Source: Corynebacterium silvaticum
GTDB lineage: Bacteria > Actinomycetota > Actinomycetes > Mycobacteriales > Mycobacteriaceae
Assembly (NCBI RefSeq): GCF_004382825.2
Contig: NZ_SDQO02000004.1
Location: 1 to 64,000, forward strand
Length of the DNA: 64,000 nt
Reading direction: 5' to 3'
The position numbers were made by a program, and so were the translations under genes. The notes beneath the pieces were generated by a model. The model made no database searches and had not been told where the DNA came from. It saw only the letters and a program-made list of their open reading frames with translations. Below, piece by piece: positions 1-8,251 of the stretch; position 1 is the first letter of the stretch; every line of letters starts with the position of its first letter.

Positions 1-108
1 GCAGAAGGCGGCACAACCGACGCGGGTACACATAATTCGCGCGTAATAACTCCTTAAAAACTGCGGCAGACAACCCCGTTCATCCCCTGTCCGTTAGGAT
101 GTCTTCCC

Positions 109-660
109 ATGAGCGAAAAACCTTCAGCCGGCTCTCCTGCCGATCCCACTAAGTCCCCCGGTGTGCAATCGCCGAAAACAAAAGTTGTTTTCTCCCAGGA
201 GCGCACCCATATCTTGGCGGCTGGCATTATGGCTGCGATGCTTCTCCTTATCATCGGTGCAGCACCGCTCTATCTGTTTTGGCTGTTAGCTTTCCCCGTG
301 CTCTTTATTATCTGGGTGCTCAGAACTAAGACCGTCGTCGACGATTCGGGCATTACGGCTATGTATTTTCTCCAGGCTCCCGCACATGCGGATTGGGAAG
401 ACATCCAAGGGATCGAATTCAAGGGATCCCGGGCTATGCTCAAAACCACGCATAAGACCTTTCCGTTACCTGCGGTTACCTTCAACTCACTCCCCCGGCT
501 AGAGGAAGCATCTGCCGGGCGTATTCCCGATGTCTTGTCCCAAGGTAAGAAGGCCGCAGACGATAAAGTTGTCATCGTGCATCGTGACGGCTACCAAGAA
601 ATGCTCACAAAAGAAGAGTTTGAACGACGCGAGGCTGCAAAAAATCGCAACGAGTCCTAG
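109..660 (+). CDS. PH-domain membrane protein (low molecular weight antigen 6-like)
   Basis: This is a 183-residue protein. A polar, Pro/Ser-rich N-terminus (about 1-30) is followed by two adjacent hydrophobic helices (about 36-70) and a soluble domain beginning 'TKTVVDDSGI'. That layout is typical of actinobacterial bacterial-PH-domain proteins. The C-terminus is charged. The start ATG has an AGGA motif about 10 bases upstream. It lies directly upstream of ilvD in the same direction, which is the usual corynebacterial neighbourhood. The molecular role is unknown; membrane anchoring is inferred from the two helices. Confidence 0.75.
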   Translation: MSEKPSAGSPADPTKSPGVQSPKTKVVFSQERTHILAAGIMAAMLLLIIGAAPLYLFWLLAFPVLFIIWVLRTKTVVDDSGITAMYFLQAPAHADWEDIQGIEFKGSRAMLKTTHKTFPLPAVTFNSLPRLEEASAGRIPDVLSQGKKAADDKVVIVHRDGYQEMLTKEEFERREAAKNRNES

Positions 661-685
661 CCACAGAGCTTTATGAGATGAGCTA

Positions 686-739
686 TCCTACATAGTAGGA
701 ATATTCGATGCAGTCTCATCCACCCATAATGAGACTGCA
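686..739 (+). promoter_or_regulatory. Two inverted repeats in the ilvD leader
   Basis: Positions 686-700 form a 15-base inverted repeat (tcctac-ata-gtagga). Positions 709-739 form an 11-bp perfect stem (tgcagtctcat / atgagactgca) with a 9-base loop. No T-tract follows, so neither is an ordinary terminator. Weaker stems follow further downstream (agagcag / ctgctct, then gctgc / gcagc) before the ilvD start at 873. An operator or an attenuator-type leader for ilvD is inferred; the ligand or regulator is unknown. Confidence 0.5.
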
Positions 740-872
740 CGAGTCACCTACTTTCCTTGGGTTCCCCGCTAGGAGAGCAGCAGTTGAAACAAGCCTTCAC
801 TGCTCTACGCTGCCACGATCTCATCTGGCGCAGCACTACATCTATAGAATCAGCCCACACGTTAGGAACAGC

Positions 873-2714
873 ATGTTTCCACTCCGTTCACGCGTCACTA
901 CTGTCGGTCGAAATGCCTCGGGCGCTCGCGCTCTCTGGCGGGCCACGGGAACTAAAGAGCACGAGTTTGGGAAGCCAATTGTAACGATTGTTAACTCCTA
1001 CACGCAGTTTGTTCCAGGCCACGTGCATCTTAAAAATGTTGGCGATATTGTTGCTGACGCAGTTCGGGCAGCAGGTGGAGTTCCCAAAGAGTTCAATACC
1101 ATCGCGGTAGATGATGGTATCGCCATGGGACACGGGGGCATGCTCTATTCCCTTCCCAGTAGGGAGATTATTGCGGACTCGGTGGAATACATGGTCAATG
1201 CGCATACTGCCGATGCCATGGTCTGCATTTCCAACTGCGACAAAATTACTCCTGGGATGCTCAATGCTGCAATGCGCTTAAATATCCCCGCTATTTTTGT
1301 CTCTGGCGGCCCTATGGAAGCTGGCAAAGCCGTAGTTGTTGACGGGATAGCGCATGCCCCAACCGATCTAATCACCGCTATCACTGCGTCAGCCAATGAA
1401 GCCGTAGACGATGACTCTTTACAGACTATTGAGGAATCTGCCTGCCCTACCTGCGGATCCTGTTCCGGAATGTTTACCGCTAACTCAATGAACTGTTTAA
1501 CGGAAGCACTCGGGCTTTCTTTGCCAGGCAACGGAACTACGCTGGCTACGCATACTGCACGTAAACGGCTGTTTGAACAAGCAGGCACCATGATCGTGGA
1601 CATGTGTCAGCGATACTACGGACAAGAAGACAAGTCGGTGCTTCCCCGTAACGTGGCCACAAAAGAAGCATTCCTCAATGCCATGGCCCTTGATATGGCG
1701 ATGGGCGGCTCAACTAATACGGTTCTCCACACTCTGGCTGCAGCGCAGGAGGGTGAAGTCGATTTCTCACTCTCCGATATTGATGAGCTCTCACACCGGA
1801 TCCCTTGTTTGTCCAAAGTTGCCCCGAATGGCAATTACCACATCGAGGATGTCCACAGGGCCGGAGGAATCCCCGCCATACTTGGGGAGCTCCACAGGAA
1901 CGGCCTATTAGAAAAAACTGTCCATTCTGTCCTCTACTCATCGTTGGATGAGTGGCTTGGCGATTGGGATATACGCAGCGATAATCCTTCACAAGAAGCC
2001 ATCGAGTTATTCCATGCAGCTCCTGGAGGCGTGCGCACCACTGAGGCGTTCTCTCAATCCAACCGTTGGGATTCGCTCGATCTGGACGCCGCCAATGGAT
2101 GTATCCACGATATTGACCATGCATATTCCGCCGACGGGGGTCTAGCCATTTTGCGTGGCAACCTTGCCCCCGACGGCGCGGTAGTAAAATCTGCCGGAGT
2201 CGATAAATCCGTATGGACGTTCTCTGGTCCCGCTCGCGTGGTTGAAAGCCAAGAAGAAGCCGTCTCCATCATTCTGAATAAAGAGGTCCAACCCGGCGAC
2301 GTGGTGGTGATCCGCTATGAGGGTCCCTCTGGTGGTCCCGGCATGCAAGAGATGCTTCACCCAACCTCATTCCTTAAAGGTGCTGGCCTGGGCAAAGCAT
2401 GCGCACTGATTACCGATGGTCGCTTCTCAGGAGGCACATCAGGCCTATCAATCGGCCATATCTCTCCTGAAGCCGCTCATGGCGGGCTCATCGGTCTGAT
2501 CGAAAATGGTGATCAGATCACGATTGATATTCAGAAGAGGCTGTTGCGCCTGGATGTGACTGAAGATGACATCGAGCGGCGTCGTAAAGCTATGAATTCA
2601 CGAGAAAAACCGTGGGAGCCGCAAGACCGTCAGCGCCCCGTGTCCAAGGCGCTGCGTGCATACGCCAAAATGGCGACGTCCGCAGACAAAGGCGCAGTGC
2701 GTCACGTAGATTAG
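873..2714 (+). CDS. ilvD: Dihydroxy-acid dehydratase
   Basis: IlvD dehydrates 2,3-dihydroxy-isovalerate or -methylvalerate to the 2-keto acids in valine, isoleucine and (indirectly) leucine synthesis, using an Fe-S cluster and Mg2+ in the cytoplasm. The 613-residue product is full length. It has the family cysteines in '[11 protein letters not shown]' and '[14 protein letters not shown]', plus '[17 protein letters not shown]' near the C-terminus. The frame is open back to 708, but the ATG at 873 begins [10 protein letters not shown], which matches the N-terminus of corynebacterial IlvD, and follows a TTAGGA ribosome binding motif. A structured leader precedes it and a strong terminator follows. 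Confidence 0.97.
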   Translation: MFPLRSRVTTVGRNASGARALWRATGTKEHEFGKPIVTIVNSYTQFVPGHVHLKNVGDIVADAVRAAGGVPKEFNTIAVDDGIAMGHGGMLYSLPSREIIADSVEYMVNAHTADAMVCISNCDKITPGMLNAAMRLNIPAIFVSGGPMEAGKAVVVDGIAHAPTDLITAITASANEAVDDDSLQTIEESACPTCGSCSGMFTANSMNCLTEALGLSLPGNGTTLATHTARKRLFEQAGTMIVDMCQRYYGQEDKSVLPRNVATKEAFLNAMALDMAMGGSTNTVLHTLAAAQEGEVDFSLSDIDELSHRIPCLSKVAPNGNYHIEDVHRAGGIPAILGELHRNGLLEKTVHSVLYSSLDEWLGDWDIRSDNPSQEAIELFHAAPGGVRTTEAFSQSNRWDSLDLDAANGCIHDIDHAYSADGGLAILRGNLAPDGAVVKSAGVDKSVWTFSGPARVVESQEEAVSIILNKEVQPGDVVVIRYEGPSGGPGMQEMLHPTSFLKGAGLGKACALITDGRFSGGTSGLSIGHISPEAAHGGLIGLIENGDQITIDIQKRLLRLDVTEDDIERRRKAMNSREKPWEPQDRQRPVSKALRAYAKMATSADKGAVRHVD

Positions 2715-2727
2715 CAAGTACACAAGC

Positions 2728-2766
2728 AAAGACCCTGACCTCCGAAAACCTGGAGATCAGGGTCTT
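2728..2766. terminator. Bidirectional terminator between ilvD and the DoxX gene
   Basis: The 16-base arms starting aaagaccctga at 2728 and ending cagggtcttt at 2766 pair with one mismatch across an 8-base loop. Flanking A and T runs allow it to serve both convergent genes. Confidence 0.9.
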
Positions 2767-2782
2767 TAGTGCTTTTCTTGGT

Positions 2783-4234
2783 TTAGACCAGCGGGTTTAC
2801 GGCGGCGCCGAACCACCACAATGCCACGGCTCCAGCGATGCCTAAGACGGCAAAGACCCACGAGCTAGCGAGTGGCCGTTTAGCCCAACTCCGACTTACG
2901 TCAAAGGAAATAAGACCAGGGCCGGTGAATTGCAGCACCAGCGAGATAGTGGTGAGGAAGAACGCAAACCAGATGGAGTTATTAAGACCAATCAGATTCA
3001 GCGAATCCGCGCTCGCAATATGGTGCACGGTGAGGAATGACGTCACAACAGTAGCCACAGCAGCAGCGACTGGTGTGAGCAGACCAAAGACGAGGAAAAC
3101 GCCCGCCGCCAATTCCATAGCCGGGACGGCAACAGCCAACGTGCTGGCGTAAGCGTAGGAAGAGAACTGATCCTGCAGGCCGTTTATTCCTCCAGAATTC
3201 CCCATCGCAAAGAACACTTGAACGGCATCCAAAATCAGCCAAGCGCCAAAGACTACGCGCAGCACAAGCAAACCAAAATCGATTGTTCCGCGTTTGGCCG
3301 CAACGGCAACAGCGTGTGCGTCTACCGGTTCCGGCTGCGGTGCCGCTGGTGCAACCGCAGGTGCTTGCTCAACCGGGGATTCAGCAAAGGCGGTAGTAGC
3401 CGGTGCTGATACCGGCGCCGGCGTTACTACTGGGCTTGTCGACGGCGCAGGCTGCGCAGGTGGTACCGGAGGCACAGCGGGTGCGAAATCCTCATCCCTA
3501 TAAGCCGCCCGCTCAGTAGGAGCAGGATCGCGGTATATCGAGGTGGGAGCGTCTGAAGCAAGCGGTTGGCTATGACGTTGAGTGTCTCGCCCCAGGGTTG
3601 TTGTCTTCTCTTCTCCTGGAGTTTTAGGAGTGACAGGCCTAGCGACGGAGGCAGCCGCGGCCGCTGGAGCTGCCGGCGCAGCACTAAACACAGTGGTTTT
3701 GTCTTCCGCAGGTGCAGGCTGCTTTGCCACGGTCTCTGTGCTAAAAGAATCCGTGGGCGGATGCTGCACCTTTGCTTGAGAAACCACCTCTGGTGCCACG
3801 GCGGGCTTAACGTCTGTGGCATCAGTCTTAGAAGCTAAAGGCTTCTGCGACACAGTAGTAGGCTCATCGGCTACTACCTTTTCTGTAACACGAGTCGGCT
3901 CCACGCGAGGAGAATCCGACACTGCTTCCGGTATGGATTCTTTGTGAGAGGTAGCGTCGACACGCTCTTTCTTCTCCGCAGGGCTCTCTACGTGCGGAGG
4001 CTGCACACTCGCAGGCTCAGGGGCAGCATTGCTTCGCGCTGAGGGTTGAATCGACTGGGGTGCCACGCGTCCCGCACGTTCATAAAGGCTCTTGGCGGGA
4101 TCTACAGTTTTTTGTGAAGGTTCTTGAGGCGCTTCTGGAGACTCTTCACGTGGCGATGACGCGGAGGGGGCTTGGTACGTGGGAATCTCGTCGTCAAGAT
4201 CGCTGGCGCGGTCGGGCTTGGCATTGTCGTTCAT
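2783..4234 (-). CDS. DoxX family membrane protein with a long Pro/Ala-rich N-terminal region
   Basis: This 483-residue protein has two parts. Residues 1 to about 320 are low complexity, rich in Pro, Ala, Glu, Thr and Val, and look disordered. Residues about 325-480 hold four hydrophobic segments of the DoxX family, with 'LLVLRVVFGAWLILDA' and 'MELAAGVFLVFGLLTPVAA'. DoxX proteins are small integral membrane proteins linked in mycobacteria to redox and thiol stress; whether that role applies here is unknown. The disordered part is about twice as long as the membrane domain, and its charge suggests it is cytoplasmic (inferred). Confidence 0.85.
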   Translation of the reverse strand: MNDNAKPDRASDLDDEIPTYQAPSASSPREESPEAPQEPSQKTVDPAKSLYERAGRVAPQSIQPSARSNAAPEPASVQPPHVESPAEKKERVDATSHKESIPEAVSDSPRVEPTRVTEKVVADEPTTVSQKPLASKTDATDVKPAVAPEVVSQAKVQHPPTDSFSTETVAKQPAPAEDKTTVFSAAPAAPAAAAASVARPVTPKTPGEEKTTTLGRDTQRHSQPLASDAPTSIYRDPAPTERAAYRDEDFAPAVPPVPPAQPAPSTSPVVTPAPVSAPATTAFAESPVEQAPAVAPAAPQPEPVDAHAVAVAAKRGTIDFGLLVLRVVFGAWLILDAVQVFFAMGNSGGINGLQDQFSSYAYASTLAVAVPAMELAAGVFLVFGLLTPVAAAVATVVTSFLTVHHIASADSLNLIGLNNSIWFAFFLTTISLVLQFTGPGLISFDVSRSWAKRPLASSWVFAVLGIAGAVALWWFGAAVNPLV

Positions 4235-4284
4235 GCGCCCCAGAATATGCGAAAATGTTGAAGAAGATGGGAAGTCCTCGGCGC

Positions 4285-4316
4285 GCCCGGACGCTAAATT
4301 TTAGAAGCATCCGGGC
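4285..4316 (-). terminator. Weak hairpin between the HNH nuclease and DoxX genes
   Basis: The arms gcccgga and tccgggc pair across an 18-base AT-rich loop. There is no clear T-tract, so termination is uncertain. Confidence 0.35.
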
Positions 4317-4323
4317 GGATAGT

Positions 4324-5145
4324 CTAGGAACAGGACTTCAATGCTCCCGCTAAGGCAGCTTTTTCTCGGGTTGTTACGGTGAGCGCATATGTGGACTTTA
4401 CTCGGATCTGGCGCTGTGCGTACTCGCATGTGAATGCTTTATTTGATGGCATCCATTGGTCTGCAGTTTTTGCTTTCTTAATGCGGTTTGCTTCTAGCGA
4501 CGTAGCCACCAAGTTGATCGGATCGTTGGCAAAGTTGCGGCGCTTTTGTTCATCCCATGTGTATCCTCCGGCGTACCAAGCGTTGGCCAGCGGAACGATG
4601 TGGTCGATGTCTACGCCGTGCGTTTTCTTTCCGCCGCGGACAAAGTCAATGGTGCTACCGGTATAAGGATCGACCAGTTTTCCTTTTTCTATGATGCAAT
4701 CCCTGGTCTTATTCCGAACAACTATGTCGGTGAGGTCTCGACGCAGGATGTCGTTTCTAGTGTCACATCCGTTATGTCCCCCTTCAACGTCCACGTCATC
4801 GCTCCACGCTTGACCAAATTGGTCCCGGCTGTATACCGGCTTACCTCCGAGAGCATCGTCGATGGGGAGCGATTCCAACGTTGCAGCGTCGGCAGTTGCC
4901 GCAAAAGTTTCCGGGACGATCCCTTCTTGAGGCACCTCTTGAGCAGGGAGTGGCTGTGCATCAATGAGAGGTAGGGGCGCATCCTGCGAGTCTGCTGCCC
5001 CGGCGTTGGATACCCACTGGCTAAAAGCGCCTGTGAGGTTTCCAGAGAACAGGCCAAGGCTGGTTACTATCGCGAGGGAAAGGATCGTCGCACGCATAAA
5101 CGCTCGTTTTATTGCGCGGGGCAGGTTATTGGGCTTCATATTCAT
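4324..5145 (-). CDS. Secreted HNH-family (DUF1524/GmrSD-like) nuclease
   Basis: The 273-residue protein starts with a basic stretch and a hydrophobic helix (about residues 13-35), consistent with a signal peptide or membrane anchor. An acidic, Pro-rich linker follows. The C-terminal half carries the HNH-type metal site 'VDIDHIVPLANAW', then 'DPINLVATSLEANRIKK', as in secreted actinobacterial nucleases related to DUF1524. Several cysteines (for example 'NGCDTRND' and 'TRDCI') could form disulfides outside the cell. An extracellular DNase used for nutrition or surface DNA turnover is plausible but inferred. The gene is monocistronic and divergent from the GST gene. Confidence 0.85.
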   Translation of the reverse strand: MNMKPNNLPRAIKRAFMRATILSLAIVTSLGLFSGNLTGAFSQWVSNAGAADSQDAPLPLIDAQPLPAQEVPQEGIVPETFAATADAATLESLPIDDALGGKPVYSRDQFGQAWSDDVDVEGGHNGCDTRNDILRRDLTDIVVRNKTRDCIIEKGKLVDPYTGSTIDFVRGGKKTHGVDIDHIVPLANAWYAGGYTWDEQKRRNFANDPINLVATSLEANRIKKAKTADQWMPSNKAFTCEYAQRQIRVKSTYALTVTTREKAALAGALKSCS

Positions 5146-5239
5146 AATGATTTAAACGTAACAGTCCATGCTAACGATTGCATGTAAAAAATCTCACACC
5201 TTTAGGCAAACCTTATCACGAATTTAATATTAAAAAATC

Positions 5240-5245
5240 TATACT
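5240..5245 (+). promoter_or_regulatory. -10 element of the GST gene (leaderless candidate)
   Basis: TATACT ends 7 bases before the ATG at 5253 in an AT-rich stretch, so the transcript may begin at or next to the start codon. No good ribosome binding site is seen. The -35 match is poor. Confidence 0.45.
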
Positions 5246-5252
5246 TGATGAC

Positions 5253-6389
5253 ATGTCACCAGCACCCTTGCAGCCCAGTTCCGCAGCAGACAACCCAGAA
5301 AACACCGCCATGCACAAGAAAGACTTCGACGGCTACGAAAGCTACACGTCCAAAGACGACAACGGAGAATTCCAACGCGACACCCACTATATCGACGATC
5401 GCATCCTCGCCACCGTTGACCACCCCACGCCACAAAAAGACGGTCGAACGTTCTGGCCTGTTGAGCCGGGATGTTACCGTCTCATCGCAGCCCGAGCCTG
5501 CCCGTGGGCGCACAGGGCAGTAATCACGCGCCGCCTAAAAGGTCTTGAAAATGTCATTTCCCTTGGGCTAACAGGACCAACCCACGATTGGCGCTCGTGG
5601 ACGTTTGATCTCGACCCAGGAAAAGTTGACCCCGTCCTAGCCATACCGAGGCTTCGCGACACCTACCTCAAACGATTCCCCAATTACCCACGTGGGATCA
5701 CCGTTCCGGCGATCGTCGAGATTGCTTCAGGAAAAGTCATCACCAACGATTATCCCAGCATGGTGCCCGATCTTAACGACCAATGGTCTGCCTATGAGCG
5801 TCCCGGCGCGCCAGACCTCTACCCAATAGAGCTGCGCAAAGACATCGACGCCATAACAAAGTTTATGTTTACCGAGATCAACAACGGGGTCTATAGGTGT
5901 GGATTTGCGGGGAGTCAAAAAGCTTATGATGCGGCCTACGATCGCCTTTTCTCGGCCCTCGACACCATCGAAAAGCGACTCTCTTCTCAGAGATACCTCA
6001 TAGGACGTCACATTACGCTCGCAGATATCTACCTTTACACCACCCTCATCAGATTCGACGCGGTGTACCATGGGCATTTTAAGTGCAATCGCAATAAAAT
6101 TACGGAAATGCCCATGATCTGGGGATATCTACGGGATCTCTTTCAAACCCCCGGGTTCGGCGACACCACGGACTTCCACGAGATCAAGCAGCACTACTAC
6201 ATCACTCACGCCGACATAAACCCCAATCAGATCGTGCCTAAGGGCCCCGACTTTGCCCAGTTTTTCACAGAGCATCATCGGGAAGCTTTCGACGGCACAC
6301 CTTTCCGTGAAGGTGTTTCACTCCCCACTCCACTCTCCTACTCAGAGCGTCTAAAAAATCCCGTACCAGGACAGGCACACATTCTTTAA
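5253..6389 (+). CDS. Xi-class glutathione S-transferase-like / S-thiolyl-hydroquinone reductase
   Basis: The 378-residue product has an N-terminal thioredoxin-like domain with the catalytic motif 'CPWAHRAV' typical of Xi-class enzymes (YqjG/ECM4 family). A C-terminal all-helical GST domain contains 'GRHITLADIYLYTTLIRFD'. These enzymes reduce glutathionyl-hydroquinones. Corynebacteria use mycothiol instead of glutathione, so a mycothiol-linked reaction is inferred. The frame is open to 5178, but the ATG at 5253 sits just after a -10 element and leaves the conserved part intact. It is a single gene. Confidence 0.88.
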   Translation: MSPAPLQPSSAADNPENTAMHKKDFDGYESYTSKDDNGEFQRDTHYIDDRILATVDHPTPQKDGRTFWPVEPGCYRLIAARACPWAHRAVITRRLKGLENVISLGLTGPTHDWRSWTFDLDPGKVDPVLAIPRLRDTYLKRFPNYPRGITVPAIVEIASGKVITNDYPSMVPDLNDQWSAYERPGAPDLYPIELRKDIDAITKFMFTEINNGVYRCGFAGSQKAYDAAYDRLFSALDTIEKRLSSQRYLIGRHITLADIYLYTTLIRFDAVYHGHFKCNRNKITEMPMIWGYLRDLFQTPGFGDTTDFHEIKQHYYITHADINPNQIVPKGPDFAQFFTEHHREAFDGTPFREGVSLPTPLSYSERLKNPVPGQAHIL

Positions 6390-6501
6390 GAGACTTCCGC
6401 TATAGACACAGCACTTTCCGATAGTGTCGTGCCGTTCCCGCTAACCAGTCTTTCTCATGTGCGCGGATATTCCTATCGCTTTCGCCAACTCGTCATACCC
6501 A

Positions 6502-7392
6502 TTACGCCGTGCGACTCATAGGACGCAATACCTGCGACGCTGCAGAAATGACCGATTCCGTAAGTCGGTCAAGGGACGGCGACTCTAGCCGCCACCTCTG
6601 CCAATACAGCGGCACTTCAAAAACAGTGGAATCTAGCATGACCACTTCACCGCTTTCCAGCAAAGGCGTAGCCTGCGATTCCGGTAGTAGCGCCCACCCC
6701 AACCCCACTCGAGCCGCCTCAAAGAAAGCTTCTGCCGAAGGTATTTCAGACACCCGACGCCGACGCGGTACTTGGCATAACCTGCGTTCAAGATCTTTAT
6801 CTTGCAATGCATCCCGTGGGCCGAAACGCAGCACCGGCATCGTATTCCAGTCCACTGTCCCATCTTGATGTGTGTAACGGTCTAGAAGCCATGGGTTTGC
6901 CACGGATACGTAATGGAATGCCCCCAGAGCAATCGATTCACAACCCGATGCAGCTTTAGCCTCACCGGTAACTGCACCGAGCACATCTCCACGTTTGAGA
7001 AGGTCGAGCGAATAAGCCTCGTCATCGACCCGAACATGCAAGGTAGCCGAGTCCCACCGTGCGACGTCGGCAAGCACTGGTTTGAACCACTCTGAAAGCG
7101 AATCCGCGTTAACTGCCACGGTCAGCGGAACACGGTCAATACGCTCGTGGAGCTGTGCGTTTGCCTCGGCCTGTAGTAGTTCCATTCTGCGCGCAGTTTG
7201 GAGCAGAATCTCGCCAGCATCGGTGGGAGTAGGAGGCGATGTTCTACGAATGACCACCCGGCCGATGTCCTTCTCTAGCGCCTTGATTCTCTGACTTACC
7301 GCGGACGGCGAGACCCCCAAAATGGAGGCTGCATCTTCAAAGCTTCCCTCGTCTATGATCGCGGACAATGTTTGCAGGTGAAGTGGGTTCAT
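6502..7392 (-). CDS. lysG: LysR-type regulator of lysine export (LysG/ArgP)
   Basis: This is a 296-residue LysR-family protein. Its N-terminal winged helix has 'EDAASILGVSPSAVSQRIKA', followed by the linker and an effector-binding domain of two lobes. It is divergent from lysE with a 70-base gap containing an inverted repeat, exactly the lysG/lysE arrangement of Corynebacterium glutamicum. There LysG activates lysE when basic amino acids such as lysine, arginine or histidine accumulate. The assignment rests on family similarity together with this context. Confidence 0.93.
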   Translation of the reverse strand: MNPLHLQTLSAIIDEGSFEDAASILGVSPSAVSQRIKALEKDIGRVVIRRTSPPTPTDAGEILLQTARRMELLQAEANAQLHERIDRVPLTVAVNADSLSEWFKPVLADVARWDSATLHVRVDDEAYSLDLLKRGDVLGAVTGEAKAASGCESIALGAFHYVSVANPWLLDRYTHQDGTVDWNTMPVLRFGPRDALQDKDLERRLCQVPRRRRVSEIPSAEAFFEAARVGLGWALLPESQATPLLESGEVVMLDSTVFEVPLYWQRWRLESPSLDRLTESVISAASQVLRPMSRTA

Positions 7393-7412
7393 GAAGCTAT
7401 TCTAAACCAAGT

Positions 7413-7431
7413 GTAAAATCATTCATTTTAC
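7413..7431. promoter_or_regulatory. Probable LysG operator between lysG and lysE
   Basis: A perfect inverted repeat (gtaaaat-cattc-attttac) lies midway between the divergent starts of lysG (7392) and lysE (7463). Its AT-rich dyad fits a LysR-type binding site. Binding by LysG is inferred from position. Confidence 0.6.
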
Positions 7432-7462
7432 TTAACCTTACTGCACGGTGCATTCTTGAGAT

Positions 7463-8200
7463 ATGAGTATTGCAATCGCTGGATTCCTGATGGGATTGTC
7501 CCTTATCGTTGCCATCGGCCCGCAAAATGCTCTCATTATTAGACAGGGCGTCAAACGTGAGGGCGTCCTGGCCGTGCTTCTGGTCTGCATCATTTCCGAT
7601 GTCATTTTGATCTTTGGCGGCACAGCAGGCGTTGGTGCGCTGGTAGAACGCGCACCTATAGCCCTCGTGGCGTTGAAGTGGCTCGGCGCCGCTTATCTCT
7701 TGTACTTCGGCATTAGCTGTTGGAGAGATGCTCTTAAACGGCGTGGCGACGCCCTCACGGTGGAAGAATCTGAACCCGAGTACGCCGAGAGCTCCGAAAT
7801 GCATTCCCGGCAGCACGGCAACTCTAGCCTGATCACTGCGCCTAAAACGCGCCTAGGAAAGCCTTCACGACGATCCACGGAACAGCAGAACACGGCACAC
7901 GACGCCCACCGCCCCTGGGTTAAACCCGCCTTAGCAGCGCTTGCTTTTACGTGGCTTAACCCTGCCGCCTACATCGACGTTTTAGTAATGCTCGGAGGCA
8001 TCGCCAATCAGCACGGTGAGACTGGGCGTTGGGTCTTCGCTGCCGGAGCTCTAGCGGCTAGCTTTGTGTGGTTCCCATTCATCGGGTTTACTTCACTCCG
8101 CTTTGCGCATGTGCTTGCCCGTCCAACGGTCTGGCGCTACATCAACGTTGCCATCGGCGTGATCATGTTCATCATGTGCTTCCGCCTGCTGATGCACTAA
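7463..8200 (+). CDS. lysE: L-lysine exporter
   Basis: LysE exports lysine (and arginine) across the inner membrane, preventing toxic accumulation, for example during growth on peptides. The 245-residue protein has the family N-terminus 'GFLMGLSLIVAIGPQNALIIRQG', about six hydrophobic segments, and the motif 'FTWLNPAAYID'. A long hydrophilic loop (about residues 90-150, rich in Ser, Arg and Thr) separates the two halves. It is divergent from its regulator lysG and followed by a strong terminator. Confidence 0.95.
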   Translation: MSIAIAGFLMGLSLIVAIGPQNALIIRQGVKREGVLAVLLVCIISDVILIFGGTAGVGALVERAPIALVALKWLGAAYLLYFGISCWRDALKRRGDALTVEESEPEYAESSEMHSRQHGNSSLITAPKTRLGKPSRRSTEQQNTAHDAHRPWVKPALAALAFTWLNPAAYIDVLVMLGGIANQHGETGRWVFAAGALAASFVWFPFIGFTSLRFAHVLARPTVWRYINVAIGVIMFIMCFRLLMH

Positions 8201-8209
8201 CAACCGTAT

Positions 8210-8239
8210 AAGGGAAGAAGGCAGGCACCTTCTTCCCTT
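8210..8239. terminator. Terminator between lysE and the aldo/keto reductase gene
   Basis: The perfect 12-bp arms aagggaagaagg and ccttcttccctt pair across a 6-base loop. The downstream sequence is AT-rich with a TTTT run (acattatttt). It serves lysE and, on the other strand, the convergent reductase gene. Confidence 0.85.
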
Positions 8240-8251
8240 CACATTATTTTG

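Noticed and set aside
708-872. In-frame N-terminal extension of IlvD
   Set aside because: It would run through the leader stems, and the ATG at 873 matches the known corynebacterial N-terminus with a good ribosome binding site.
5201-5220. TTAGGCAAACCTTA resembling a DtxR iron box upstream of the GST gene
   Set aside because: The AGG and CCT half-sites are only 4 bases apart instead of about 9, so it does not fit the 19-base DtxR consensus.
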